From Mixophyes australis (lineage: Eukaryota; Chordata; Amphibia; Anura; Limnodynastidae), in the NCBI GenBank assembly GCA_036250195.1, contig JAVHZZ010000003.1:84903418-84967417 (forward strand): a stretch of DNA of 64,000 nucleotides. Reading direction: 5' to 3'. The position numbers and the translations under genes were made by a program. Position 1 is the first letter of the stretch. Each line of letters begins with the position of its first letter. The notes beneath the pieces are model-generated. The model was not told the DNA's origin and ran no database searches. It saw nothing but the letters and a program-made list of their open reading frames with translations. Shown here piece by piece: positions 18,598-30,064 of this stretch.

Positions 18598-21281
18598 TAG
18601 AGATGTTTACTGACCCCCGTGTTTTGGTTTTGGATCTGGATTAAGATTGTGCTTTGGTTTTGGTTTTGGCAAAACCGCTCTTGCGTGTTTTGGTTTTGGT
18701 TTTGGTTTTGGATCTGTATTTTAAAGAGAAAATAGCTAAAATATGCTAAAATCACATAATTTTGCTCTTTTTTTGTTCCTACATTATTATTAACCTCAAT
18801 AACACTAATTTCCAGCCATTTTCAGTCAATTTTGAACACCTCACAGGTCACAATATTATTTTTATCCACTTTCGAACAAAGACAGCAGCGAGCTGGATGG
18901 ATGCTAAGCGAAAGAGCGACAAAAACACACGGCAGTTCCTAGCACATCTAGGAAACATTGCCATACAGCAGTGGCAGAAAAGAAAAGTCGTGCAAGATGG
19001 AATTGTCCTTGGGTCCTCCCACCCACCTTTATGTAAGATATCGAAAAGGACATGTACATTTAGCAAAGCAAGTGCTTCAGTGACAAGGACTGCAACTTTT
19101 CTGGCTGAAGTGCTTGGTTTGTTAGAGCCCCCACAAAACAAGCTGACAATAGGCTTAAGACACCCAAGCAAATAGTGCTGTTAATGAAATCTACTGTGGC
19201 AAGTCATGCACCAGTGGAAGCAGTTCTTGCCAGTGATAAGAAGAAGGCCATTGTCATGCCTGGGCATAAGACCAAAAAATCCACATCTTAAGTGTGCAAT
19301 TATTTCTACCCAAATCCTGACAACAGTTGTCTAGCCATTTGTAGCAGTGTAAAGCCACAGTCAGTAGAGGCAGGGACCTTAACCATCTAGGAACCTCATC
19401 CATGTTACGCCATTTGAAGCGAGTTCATAGAAAGCTCTTGAGAAACTCAGAAATTTACGCTAAAAAAATAACAACAAGCAGTCCAGTGTCAGCTACCTTG
19501 CTTCTCTCAGCTTAGATTCCAGCACCTGTCATCTACACCCATAACACCTTCATCATCAATATCCTCGCAAGTGATCGGAGTTAGTCCTGCATCCAAGTTG
19601 CTAAAGCGAGATGACTCCTCCCCTATTAAGGACTCCTCAGAAGAATTCTTGAGCGTTAGGTCCGTTGCTGCTGCTCCTGCTTCTGGGGGTGAATCTTCAA
19701 CCCAAAAGCAGACCAAGAAGAAGACTACTAGTAGTTTACAACAATTGACTATTAAACAATCCTAGGTTTAATAGCTATGTATTCTCTTTTTTTCCAACTG
19801 ACCCAGATCTCAAGAGATGCAATGAGCTCCTGGTCAGCAAGCTGACAGCTCAAGTGGTACATGACACATGGACGTCTCCTTCAGTTTCTCTGGCAACTGC
19901 TTCTAGGAAAAACTTAGCTTTCCCAAGACACCTTGTGGTTATGCAGATGAGTCAGCACAACATTTTGACATTTGGTCTGGTCTAAAAGAATTGCCCAAAA
20001 ATCGTGACAGCTCTGCCGTAAAATGAACTACAAATTCCATGATGAAGGCCATTACCGGCAATTACATAAAACTACACAGACTTCTGTGATGGTGGATTCC
20101 AGCGGGGATGAATTAGTATTATTTGAGGGTGATGTACACACTGATGAGGGTGAATATGATGACAGTGTAGATAGCAGGTGCCGAGTTCTAGCTGAGAGAA
20201 GGGAGCTAGCTGATGCTGGTATGCTTGGTAATATTTTGGGTAGAATGGCATGTTGGCAATTTAAAGTTTTTCTACAGTAAACTTTCAGCTTTATTAGAGA
20301 GGTATTTTAAAAAGGTACAAGCTTTTTATTTACATTGTTGTTTCACTGACTTAATACCACTATGCACTTGAAAATAGGCTTTATCACATGAGTTAGAGGG
20401 ATTAGTATCATCATGACTGAGACTGGAGAGTGACAAGAACAATGTGACTGAAGACTGGAGAGTGACAAGGAAACTGCCATCCCCCTGTTTCTGTATGAGT
20501 TATGGCACAGTAGACTGTCACTGAAGACTTTTAAGAACACTGACAGCCCTATTATTCCAATTTTTGTTTCAGCACTAAACACTGCCAACTCTTCTATTTC
20601 TGGGTGAGCTATGGCACAGTACAATCCAACTGCAGATTTTGAAGAATATTGCCGGCCCTATTATTTCTATTTCAGCAATGACAATTAGCAATAGAGCGAT
20701 GGACCTCTCCTGTTTCTGTGTTAGCTATATAACACAGTACAATGCTACTGCAGATTTAGAACAAGACTTCCAGCCCTATTATTTCTATTTCAGCAATGAC
20801 AATTAGCAATGGAGCAATGGAGCTCTCCTCTTTGTGTGCTAGCTATATAACACAGTACAATGTGACTGCAGATTTAGACAAAAGCTGCCAGCTCTATTAT
20901 TTCTTTTTCAGTAATGACATTTAGCCATGGAGCACTCCTGTTTCTGCGTGAGCTATAACTCAGTAGAATGTCACTGGAGACTTTGAAAAACACTGCTACC
21001 CCTCCTCTTTCTTTTCTAGCTATGATGCTGCCCACTGCACTAGAGACTGCCAAGAACCGTGCTACCCCTTCTGCGTCTCTCTGTGAAATGGCGCTGGGTC
21101 GTGATGGAGGGTGGTACTTATAGAATCCAAATCTTGCAATATCCGACGACGTGACAATGACGTTTTGTCTTGTTTGAATTCCAAAAGGCGTGCGAAAGTA
21201 CAGAGCCAGCTCAGTTCGGTACTCGGATCTGCTAAGTTTGGGTGGGCTCAGTCCTCGGAGAACCGAGCCTAAGCATCTCTA
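18598..21281 (+). mobile_element. BED-finger hAT transposon, deletion derivative (hAT copy C)
   Basis: Ends TAGAGATG (18598) and CATCTCTA (21281) with a perfect 8-bp target duplication GTCAGCAG (18590-18597 and 21282-21289). The left subterminal part is rich in GTTTTGGTTTTGG. The right subterminal part carries a TCCTCGGAGAACCGAGCC inverted motif and tandem ~117-bp repeats (20,560-21,060). The transposase remnant at 19,196-19,990 keeps the BED finger and the C-terminal 'FSFFPTDPDLKRCNELL' region, but the catalytic middle is lost at about 19,762. It inserted into the RNase H part of the Copia element. Confidence 0.9.
19196..19990 (+). pseudogene. hAT transposase remnant with internal deletion (copy C)
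   Basis: Starts with the BED-finger region (DKKKAIVMPGHKTKKST, Cys pair, LRHLKR-like end), followed by the QKQTKKKTTSSLQQLTIKQS linker. It then jumps at 19,762 directly to the 'PRF' C-terminal block, skipping the DDE core. Multiple stops follow. It can only be a substrate, not a source of transposase. Confidence 0.75.
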
Positions 21282-21289
21282 GTCAGCAG

Positions 21290-22384
21290 AATTGTCCTCG
21301 CTAGCTGACATATTTCTTCTCCACTACCTCTCGGATGAAGTGGTTTTGTATGGCAATGTGTTTGGACCATATATGGTGCTTTGTACTTGAAGATAAATCA
21401 ATTGCTCCACGGTTATCACACTCAGGGCTAGATTTACTAAGCTGCGGGTTTGAAAAAGTGGGGATGTTGCCTATAGCAACCAATCAGATTCTAGCTTTCA
21501 TTTATTTAGTACACTCCACAAAATGACAGCTAGAATCTAATTGGTTGCTATAGGCAACATCCCCACTTTTTCAAACCCGCAGCTTAGTAAATCTAGCCCT
21601 CAGTGTTGATGGTCTCACTCTGTTTTTGTGAAACACTACATCTCTAGATTTGATAAGACGTTGTTGTTAATGCCCCAAAGTCTGTATCCTTTACTCTGTT
21701 AGCAGTACCCGAGCATGATACACTCCACTGACTTGGAATCTAACTTACGCCACTTTTCTTTAGGAATATGGGCATACGCCTTACAGCCAAATACACAGGG
21801 ATAATTGAGACTTGGCCTTTTACTGGACCACGCCTCCAGTGGCGTTTTACATTTCACAGCTACAGACCCGTTTGAGTATCTACAAGGCTCTTGTATTCTG
21901 CAATTTTCTCTACAACTTCACTCTTAGCTCTTATGAAATAGACGTGTCATCCTAGCGGTGTCATCAATGAGTGTCAGAAAGTATCTGAAGCCACTTACCT
22001 AATTCACCTCCATTGGACCACACACATCAGTATGCATTAGAGCTAGCGGTGCTTCAGCCCTAGTTGCTGACTTAGGAAATGGGCAACGAGATTGTATACC
22101 CTTTATGAAGCTCTTGCCATCCCATCAGCGAGTTTCTGGATGTTGTCGTATGCCAGATGACCCAGTCTCTTATGCCACAGCTCCACTGATTGATTGGTGT
22201 CTGAAGCTGCCATCGCATGACATTCTTCTGTTGTCTATGACACAAAGTTGGTTACATCGGGTTGCTGTTGCAAGTACACTACCTCTGGTTTTCAACCACA
22301 CATTTGTCCTCTGCGAATTGGACCATGTACCCTGTTCTATCAAGGATACTTATAGCGATATGGTTGGTTCCCAAATCTGGTACA
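21290..22384 (-). pseudogene. Copia pol remnants: protease, GAG-pre-integrase, integrase, RNase H
   Basis: From the 5' side: VPDLGTNHIAISIL (22,384 on), resembling the protease-linked Copia block; LWHKRLGHLAYDNIQKLADG (GAG-pre-integrase); LALMHTDVCGPMEVN and FRYFLTLIDDTARMTRLF (integrase core with its Asp residues); NYPCVFGCKAYAHIPKEKWR and DVVFHKNRVRPSTL. After the MITE comes CDNRGAIDL-SSSTKHH and HFIREVVEKKYVS (RNase H). The reverse transcriptase between these is absent. The RNase H C-terminal residues (ADMLTKGLTSH) lie beyond the hAT at 18,590-18,500. Many stops. Confidence 0.8.
21425..21599. mobile_element. foldback MITE (GGGCTAGATTTACTAAGCTG family)
   Basis: Near-perfect long inverted repeat: left arm GGGCTAGATTTACTAAGCTG, the right arm its complement, each about 75 bases around a short AT-rich centre. 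It is flanked by TCA (21422-21424 and 21600-21602), a 3-bp duplication suggesting a Harbinger-type MITE. Relatives lie at 26,708 and 47,647. Confidence 0.85.
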
Positions 22385-22607
22385 TATATACTTGTGCCAC
22401 GCAGCTCTCTAAACTTCGACTGTCACCATCTGTATCTTTAATGGAAGTAACAGCGCAAAAGCTGATTTTCCGGTTTGAGGGGCTTGCACAGTAGCGCTTT
22501 TCGGACAGTGTCCTTCTGCCCCACTTCCGCCTCCACTAGACCATCGGGGATTACAGCGGTTACCATGCTAATGCAGGATGCGAAGCAAAGAGTTCCATAT
22601 GCCAACA
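22385..22607 (-). repeat. partial Copia 5' LTR
   Basis: Begins TGTTGGCATATGGAAC on the minus strand and aligns with the first part of the 3' LTR up to its TATA-like GTATATA. It then joins protease-like sequence directly, so the rest of the LTR, the primer-binding site and gag have been deleted. Confidence 0.65.
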
Positions 22608-23749
22608 AGGAAAACGTGTAGATAAAGGTGTTGTCACAAATGACTGTAATTATATTTACTGTGCATCTCTGCTTTTTCTGATAAATGATTCTTAATGTCC
22701 CTAATATTTCAGTTAAACATTTATGGTAAAACAAGTTAAGAAGACAGCATATTATTATTATCAGATATTGTGAAACATTATGTCAAGACAATATGCATTG
22801 TGTTTACAGTTTGCCAAGGGACTCTGTCCTCTACCGTCTTTTTATGACCAATGTAGACTCAGAATCTGCTCCCTGTAGACAAGCAATCTGTCATTTGTGA
22901 AATGGAACTCTCAAGGTATTCTACAGGGATTATCACCTCTTACAAACAACAAAGCTATCTATTCCCACAGAGACATCACTCACCTCTAAGCCTTTTGGTT
23001 TCCATTATGCTATTAGTGCCATGGAGATATTTCCATTAGGCTATTTTGACCAACTTTTTCCTGTTCTTTTTTTTCTCTTTGCATTGATCTTGTAACCGTC
23101 ATATTTTTTCATACTGCAATGCTAAATAATTCCACAGTGCCTTGTTTCAAACTAAAAGCTAAAGTGTTGGCTCAGCAGAATATACCTAGATAAATGAAAA
23201 ACAAACAAAAACTGCCTTGAAATCCTGTTATCCAGGGAGGCAAATCTGGAAGGAACACACTGTGAAAATCAGATCAATTGTTACAAGACAGATCTTTTCC
23301 CATTTTTTTCTTCGATGTGTCTGCAGGGAGGCAAGTTCATATTCAAGGTCTATTCGGGAGAAAACACTGTTCTCTAAAGGCGTCCTCAAACTCATTCCTC
23401 ATGAGAAAACAACATTTAAAATATATCCCAAGCTCCATTTAAAAAGGCAAATATAACTGTAACCAAGAACAGATCCTGATTATAACTTAGAATGTCATGC
23501 TGTCTATATTTAACTAAAGGTAGAAAGTAAGCTTTACATTATTAGAAAGTGTAAGGTTAGGGCAGTTCAAAACAGGTTTAGATGAAACACAGAAAAATTA
23601 AATGCACACATTAATGAAGGTGTAGCCTACAATAGGATTTTCTGGCTTGCAACTGCAATGACACAAATGTAGACTCATACTCCCTTTTCCAGGAGCAATT
23701 TTGAAAAGTGGGATGTGGCTGTGCCCCTATGTATGTAAAGCTTGCCGCC
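22608..23749. other. no recognisable feature
   Basis: Unique-looking AT-rich DNA, with no protein domain or terminal repeats seen. Confidence 0.5.
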
Positions 23750-23759
23750 AGGAGAGCTC

Positions 23760-23868
23760 ATCTGGGAGGGAGGGAGGGAGGGAGATCAGTATATAAGAGA
23801 GTTGCAGTCCTCAAATCTTGCAAATCAAGACACTGAAAGAATAAGGAAGGTCCCGGCAAGTGGGGTGA
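23760..23868 (+). promoter_or_regulatory. possible TATA promoter with short first exon
   Basis: A (GGGA)n purine tract (23,766-23,784) is followed by AGTATATAAGAG (near 23,789-23,800), a good TATA box. A start site would fall about 30 bases downstream, and a donor-like GGG|GTGAGTAG lies near 23,867. The arrangement fits a core promoter plus a ~45-base untranslated exon, but nothing downstream is recognised as its gene. Confidence 0.3.
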
Positions 23869-24635
23869 GTAGTGGATGCTGCAAGTCTACTTTTAATTGA
23901 TAGCTCGTGTGGGATAGATGTAGGGGGGGAGATTTCCACCTGTAGGCATACTCCATGAAGGCCCCAGAAAGCAGTGGGTGTGTAACAGGTGCCACAAGAG
24001 CTGCATACTGATGAGAGGAGGGAGAACCCCCAGCCAGCAAGGGCTCCAAGAAAGAGGATATCACTTGGAAGGTGCTTCCAGAATAGAGGCACCCTGTATA
24101 GAGCCCCTTGGAAAGAGCCCTTACAGTGTGAGGGGGTGAGCTGAAAGCAGACAGGGTGGCTAAGTGCAGAGTGACCCATAATGAGGGATTTGTTTTAACC
24201 TGAGAGCAATCTGGTGATTGTCCACAATGGAACTGTGTATTTACTTCCAACATGGTCCCTTAGAAAAGTTCCCTGTAGTGTGGGATGTATGGGAGTGGCA
24301 GAGTCTTTGGATAATGGGGCACCTGACTGCAGAAAGCACAACAGCCATAGTGTGGTGAAAGGAGAGAAGGATCCCTGGTTTAAGGCATGGTGTGCATGAG
24401 AAGAGTATCTGGTGTAGGAAACTTGGTGTAAGAAATTTTGATCCTCAATCCACTGTGTGCCTGCGCGTGAGAGGAAAAGTGTCTGGACTGGCTGTGGAAC
24501 CACTATACCCAGTAACAACGGGAAGGCAAAGGAGAATGGAGTAGGTATAGTTTAAGAGCATTTTACATCTGCTAAGAGAATGTGCTAGAGGAGTTGGAGA
24601 AGATGTGTTTGCATACATTGTAACAGTCATGCTTA
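23869..24635. other. no recognisable feature
   Basis: Moderate-GC unique DNA with overlapping chance open frames on both strands and no domain I recognise. Confidence 0.45.
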
Positions 24636-24643
24636 CTGTGCTA

Positions 24644-25991
24644 TAGTGATGGGTAGTTCACAATTGATTAGTTCAAATGAACTAATCTTCAAAGTGAACT
24701 AAATCATTTAGTTCACAGCTCTGACAAAGATTAGTTCACCAGGAACTAAAACAAGTGGGAGGAGTTAGAGATAAAGCCTAGCAGCTCCAGCAGCCTCACT
24801 CACTGTCTCATTCACACTGGCTCTTTTGTTTCTATTCAGCTCTCATTTAATACTCATGAGTCAGTACCTCTAAACTACCAAAGATGGCACTGCTGTGCTC
24901 AGACATTGTGTGAGATTCTGGAGCTGATCACTGACTATGAGTCATGAGTCACTCTCCCTCAGGAGTTCATTAGTTCATCTAGTTCATTTCACTCACTGAC
25001 TCATACGAGTCTCCAAATCACTTCACTCTTCGAATCATTTCACTCTCCGAATCATTCCACTCTCCGAATCATTCCAATCATTTAGATCATTTAGCTCATG
25101 AGTCACAGGATACATTCTCTTCTTTGTCAGCTCAAGACACAGTACACTGCTGAGTACAGCATGCTATATACTGTAGCTCTGTTTACTGCACCATATATAC
25201 AGGGGAGATGTATTAAACCTTCAAGAGAGATAAAGTGCAAACGTTGCCCATAGCAACTAATCAGTTTCTGCCATTTTATAGACTCTGCCAGATAAATGAC
25301 AGAAGCTGATTAGTCATACCTGCCAACATTACGTTGGTTACGTCTGGGAGTTCCTGGAGCGGGGTATGGGCGTAGGTGGCGGGGCTTCGTGAATTGCGCC
25401 ATTTTGGCCCCGCCTCCAGTGACGTGATGCCTATTTTGGGTCTTTTTACAGCTGTAAAAATTCCCCCCTAAGGTTTGATACATCTCCCCTATATCCTGAT
25501 TGCACTGATCTCAATTTTAAAAGCAAAAAAGTGACACTTTATAATACTCTGAATTTGGGTCTTTTTCATTTGCATATTATGGAAATAAAAAATAATAATG
25601 AAAATGTAATTAACTTTGCAGAGCTCAACATGTCACTACTAGTTTTTGTAAAAGTGATGCCCTTTTTAAAATATTAAAAATGATCTGACATATTAAACTT
25701 ATCTGATAATTTTAACAGGACTATAACTCATCTAATGAGGTAGCAGATATGCCTACAGTATGTGTAATAGACTAATTCTATGTCTCTAATCACTTCTCTC
25801 AGCAGTGTTCCAGAGCCAGTGATCTAACTGAATTTACTGAGCTAAATGAACTAAATGAACTACTGAGTGAAATGAGTGAAATGAACTACTGAGTCAAATG
25901 AGTGAAATGAACTAATCTTTTGAACTAATCTTTTGTGTGAACTAGATTAGAATGAACTAATCTTCAAAATGAACTAGATTTCCCATCATTA
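24644..25991. mobile_element. non-autonomous hAT-type element rich in GAACTAAT and TGAGTCA motifs
   Basis: The ends TAGTGATGGG (24644) and CCCATCATTA (25991) are inverted repeats, flanked by a perfect 8-bp duplication CTGTGCTA (24636-24643 and 25992-25999). Inside, many GAACTAAT/ATTAGTTC words in both directions form the subterminal regions. There is no coding sequence. A second MITE is nested at 25202-25489. Confidence 0.85.
25202..25489. mobile_element. nested MITE (GGGGAGATGTATTAAACCT family)
   Basis: Terminal inverted repeats GGGGAGATGTATTAAACCT and AGGTTTGATACATCTCCCC. The middle includes a GC-richer block with GGCGGGGCTTCG and GGCCCCGCC, related in style to the repeat near 63.3 kb. The target duplication is not certain. 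Confidence 0.7.
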
Positions 25992-25999
25992 CTGTGCTA

Positions 26000-26707
26000 G
26001 AGGGAGGAGTGTAAATAAAGTTTTATATGTTGTTTGAACTGATGTGGTCTGGAACCCAATTTTGTGACTTCGCACTGCGGCGCCATTTTGCATCACTAGT
26101 GTCTACTCCATGGTAAACATCTGTGTTAAACACTCTTGTATGCGGGAGCCCACTGGTACATATACCATACCCATAACATAGCTGAGACAGAGGAGAGCAG
26201 AAGTAGTGGCTGTGCCACACTGCACTCTAATATGCTACAGATTTTTATTCAGTACCAGGGAGCTCACATACATGCCAGGCAGACAAATAGGCATATTTCC
26301 ACAAGTAAAATATGCTGAGGGTGTGCATTTAAACAGTACATAAATGGCCCCCAGTAAGTAAGAATGTAGGATTGATTTTCACATAAATATGCCAGCGCTC
26401 TATAATCAACAGATTACCCAGAGCTGTTCTGGCATTTAACGTAAGGTAATAAACACTGTTTATCCTGTTATCAAGTTTAGATCCACGTTATCAGTTTAAC
26501 AACTAATAGGAATGTGCTGTAATCTAGGTGCATCGGATGTTTGCATCCTGCTAAAACACTAAGTTATAGATTGCCTGGAAAATGATGACATGTGGTAGCC
26601 CAGACAATGAACTGAAACGTTCAAGAGATACTCACCCTAGCAGCAGCTATCTAATGGCTAAATCTGATGCTCCGCTATTCTGACACATTACGGCAGTGGA
26701 GATATCA
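26000..26707. other. no recognisable feature
   Basis: Unique-looking DNA without domain, RNA gene or repeat structure that I recognise. Confidence 0.45.
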
Positions 26708-26886
26708 GGGGGTATATTTTTAGTAAATTGCGGGTTTGAAAAAGTGGAGATGTTACCTATATCAACCAATCAGATTCTAGCTGTCATTTTGTAGAAAGTA
26801 CTAAATAAATGATAACTAGAATCTGATTGGTTGCTCTAGGCAACATCTTAACTATTTCAAACCTGCAGTTTAGTAAACATATCCCC
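26708..26886. mobile_element. foldback MITE, relative of the 21,425 copy
   Basis: Left arm GGGGGTATATTTTTAGTAAA and GTTTGAAAAAGTGGAGATGT, matched inverted by the right arm ending CAGTTTAGTAAACATATCCC. More diverged than the copy at 21,425. Confidence 0.8.
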
Positions 26887-27957
26887 AGCGCTTGTACCTT
26901 CTAATGGGTTTCTTAATCATTTGAGCACAGCACAATCTGGATGCTAAATGTTGTGTTTCATTGCAAACTCACACTGTGTACAACAGTCCCAACATACAGC
27001 TAAAATTTTACAACCAATATCTTGCGTTGGAAGCACTGACAATAGTTGCATAGAAGATAGCAGGTCTGCCGGACAGGTTATCAGCAGCGACATTTAGCAC
27101 ACAAGAATGACAACCATACATAAGAACACCTTAGGTAGCAGGCTGGTAGTGGGGAATAGCTCCGTGTCTCACGGCTTGGCATTCCGTCTCACCCAGCCAG
27201 CTAACCGGATGTTGGATATGATGAACCAACAGAACCTGGATCCTTGCACAGTTTTCCTACAAAGTAGCGCACTCTCTGAAAGTTTGCATCCTAGCTTTAT
27301 TCCCCCACTGTAGCAATCTTTCCCATAGTAAACTATATGGTGCCATCATGTCTGGGATGGCCTGGTCCTATGTTTAACATATCTGTCCTCAGTCAATAGT
27401 TCTCACTGTGAACATAATCAAATTGCCTCCCACCCTACACAATCTGAAAAGTTCATCAAGAGTTCAGTCATTAAGAGATTGACCCATATTATCTTCGGCA
27501 CCTACCTGTCTAGATTTTAAGGAACCCTTAGATACAATTTCTGCAATCATAAACATTGATTTAAACAGATTTCAACTAGATAATTAACTTTCATAAATAC
27601 ACCAGACACAATATCATATTCAATGGAGCCATATAATAATATGCACATAATCCTGGGTCCCTATGTATTAACTCTGCACAAAGTTATCATGCTACCGCAC
27701 AATGCAGGTATATTTTGCAGTTATATGTTGGCGAAAAGGGGTGTTTGGTCACCCTGCTTTCTCCACAGTCACTAGTAATTTATATTTAATGAACATTAAA
27801 TGTTGCAAATTGTCAAAAGAATGGAATTTCAAAATAATCCGACCAGACAGTGGTCAGGGGTGTATTTCCCAAAAGACATGGGCATCAGTCCCCTACTACA
27901 CTGACATCTCACAGGAGGGGAGTTTACTAGTGAGGTACAACTGCATGTGGATATATT
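26887..27957. other. no recognisable feature
   Basis: Unique-looking sequence. Short open frames show no recognisable domain. Confidence 0.45.
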
Positions 27958-28275
27958 GGGCCTGATTCATTAAGGAAGGCAAAGAAAAAAAAATAAGTAA
28001 CTTTTCACCATGGCAAAACTATATTGCATTGGAGGGGGAGGTAAGTCAAAAATGTGGGGACAGATTTATAGTTGGGGTAGGGTATGCCCTAGATCAACTT
28101 TCAATTTCAGTGTACAAATAAAGCTAAGTATTTGTGTGCTACATGAAAAAACAGACAGTATTTAACTTATGTGCAAAATAATAAACTAACTTGCACCCCT
28201 TGCATTGTAACATGGTTTTGTCCAGGAGAAAACGTACTCATTCATTTGCCTTACTTTCCTTAATGAATCAGGCTC
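27958..28275. mobile_element. foldback MITE (GGGCCTGATTCATTAAGG family)
   Basis: Ends GGGCCTGATTCATTAAGGAA and TTCCTTAATGAATCAGGCTC. The right half shares GCATTGTAACATGGTTTTGT with the copies at 29,872 and 54,833. The left half is altered, so the palindrome is incomplete. Confidence 0.8.
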
Positions 28276-28849
28276 ATCAATTAAAGTGCGAGGTCTTCTA
28301 AATGCAGAACTTATATTCCTCCACTTTTTCCTGAAATACACTCCTGTGATCCATAGCTCTCCTATGAGTTCTTTATACTTACCCTGTTTCATGCTATTCT
28401 GTACCCCATGCAAGCATTTTTGGTCCGCACACCTGTCTGGTGTCTTCCTCATTATCCTGTGAATATGCAAGCATTTATCAGTTAAAATGTTTAATGTTAC
28501 CCCAACTGTAGGGTCTTGGGCACTGACTGTGTACACTGGTAGGTGAAAGTAAGATATAGGAAAGGCACAAACTATGGGTGACATAACCAAAGGTTTGGGG
28601 ATCCCATCCTGTATGGCACTTGCCTCAGTCTACATGCTGTATATACAGCCTTAAAATCTACAGATCCTAAATATAAATTTAAAATCTCCCTAGGTTGCCC
28701 TATTACCACCCTCTACACAGCTAACACAAGACAACAACCCTCTGACTAACATTGCTGTGTGACTGATCACACAGCCCACTCAATTCTTTACCTTTGCATT
28801 CTAGCTGGTCCAGTGTGCAATATGATGTAGCGCGTGCCCTTGTGTTTCA
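28276..28849. other. no recognisable feature
   Basis: A minus-strand open frame of about 100 codons runs through here into the MITE, so at least its end is not genuine coding. No domain recognised. Confidence 0.4.
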
Positions 28850-29017
28850 AACTCCCAGTGTCCCATAAACTGTAAGCTTGCGAGCAGGGTTCTCTTACCT
28901 CTCTGTCTGTATGTATTGCCCAGTATTGTTTTATTAATGTTTGTTCCCAATTGTAAAGCGCTATAAATTTGCTGACGCTATATAAATAAATGTTGATGAT
29001 GATGATGATGATGATGA
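28850..29017 (+). repeat. L2-type LINE/SINE 3' tail
   Basis: CTGTAAGCTTGCGAGCAGGG, then TTGTAAAGCGCTATAAATTTG, the ATATAAATAAA box and a (TGA)n run (28,990-29,017). Matches the tail at 63,628-63,772 and the end of the element at 1-296. Confidence 0.75.
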
Positions 29018-29871
29018 ATGGCCCCAATGGTTAAAAAGAGCAAAATCCAAATTGCATTGCTTAAACAATAGCTCAGCCTAGTTTGCTTTCTTTTGTTGTG
29101 GTAAAAGCATTTCTTGTGCGTATTGATTGAAGATGGATCATGGATAATGTAAATGTAAAGTATTGTTACATATCTAGTTTATGCATAAATCTAATCTGTT
29201 CTTATAGAAGCACAGATTATATCAGAAGGAATTCATCACTGCTCCAATTGCATTAACAGAGAACATACAATTGGACTACAGCAGAAACAATTTGTCTTTG
29301 CGAGTGCTCGCTGACCTCAGATGAATCATGTGTGGTGATGTGCGGCAGAGCCATGAGTGGTTTACCAGAGGTCAGCAGAGACAACAGAAGATTAAATTGT
29401 CTGTACCATGGCCCTCCATCATATATTCAATATATGCAATAGGACTTTGGAGATTTGCTTCAGGATTTCATACACTTTGAGTTATTTTCTCCACATCTAC
29501 TTGTCAGCTAAAAGGTCCGATCTCAGAGTCCCATTTTCTCATTCCTACAGCAATAAATCTTCCACTGATTAGAGCTGGTGGGAGGATGAAATACTTACTA
29601 TGTGCATACAGTATGATAGTACACCTACTGTGAGCATTAAATCAGAACTGTACTGTAACCCAACGCAGCTCAAATAGGATACACTGATGCTAATTAGAAA
29701 TCTGCCTTATGAGTTGGTGAGGTAAATTAATATTAACAGGACGTTTGTCTGATAAGGATGTGTGAAGGGAGAAAATAACACTGTGACAAATAAACTAAGA
29801 TAGTGACTGTGCTATGACAGGTGTCAGCAACAGTACACAAACCAGGATTTTTGGAGTTTTTTCACACTTAT
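29018..29871. other. no recognisable feature
   Basis: Unique-looking DNA. Confidence 0.45.
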
Positions 29872-30064
29872 AGAGCCTGAGTCATCAAGGTATAAAAAAA
29901 AAAGGAGTAACTTTGATCCTGGACAAACCATGTTACAATCCAAATTAGTTTATTATTTTACACATAAGTTAAATACTGGCTGTTTTTTCAACTAGAGCAT
30001 AAATACTTGATAACTTTATTTTTACACTGAAATTTTGCTTTGCTTTCCTTAATGACTTAGACCC
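29872..30064. mobile_element. diverged foldback MITE (GGGCCTGA family)
   Basis: GAGCCTGAGTCATCAAGG at the left and CCTTAATGACTTAGACCC at the right. The internal ACATAAGTTAAATACTGGCT matches the copy at 54,833. An older copy with arms eroded. Confidence 0.7.

Larger units (their letters stand above)
17904..22607 (-). mobile_element. Copia-type LTR retrotransposon, internally deleted and interrupted
   Basis: Runs on the minus strand: partial 5' LTR (22607-22385), protease/integrase remnants (22380-21600), RNase H end (21424-21282 and 18589-18500), polypurine tract (18379-18369) and 3' LTR (18368-17904). It has been hit by hAT copy C (18598-21281) and a MITE (21425-21599). Gag, most of the 5' LTR's right half and the RT domain are missing. 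The host base next to the two outer ends differs (CTTCA versus AGGAA), so no target duplication survives. Confidence 0.75.

Noticed and set aside
22105..22494. 129-codon plus-strand frame
   Set aside because: It is antisense to the Copia protease and GAG-pre-integrase region and crosses into the LTR.
23811..24253. Two overlapping minus-strand frames over 120 codons
   Set aside because: They overlap each other in different frames and lie antisense to the possible promoter. No recognisable domain.
28186..28590. 134-codon minus-strand frame
   Set aside because: Its C-terminal third is the right arm of the MITE ending at 28,275. The remainder matches no family I know and has no convincing splice context.
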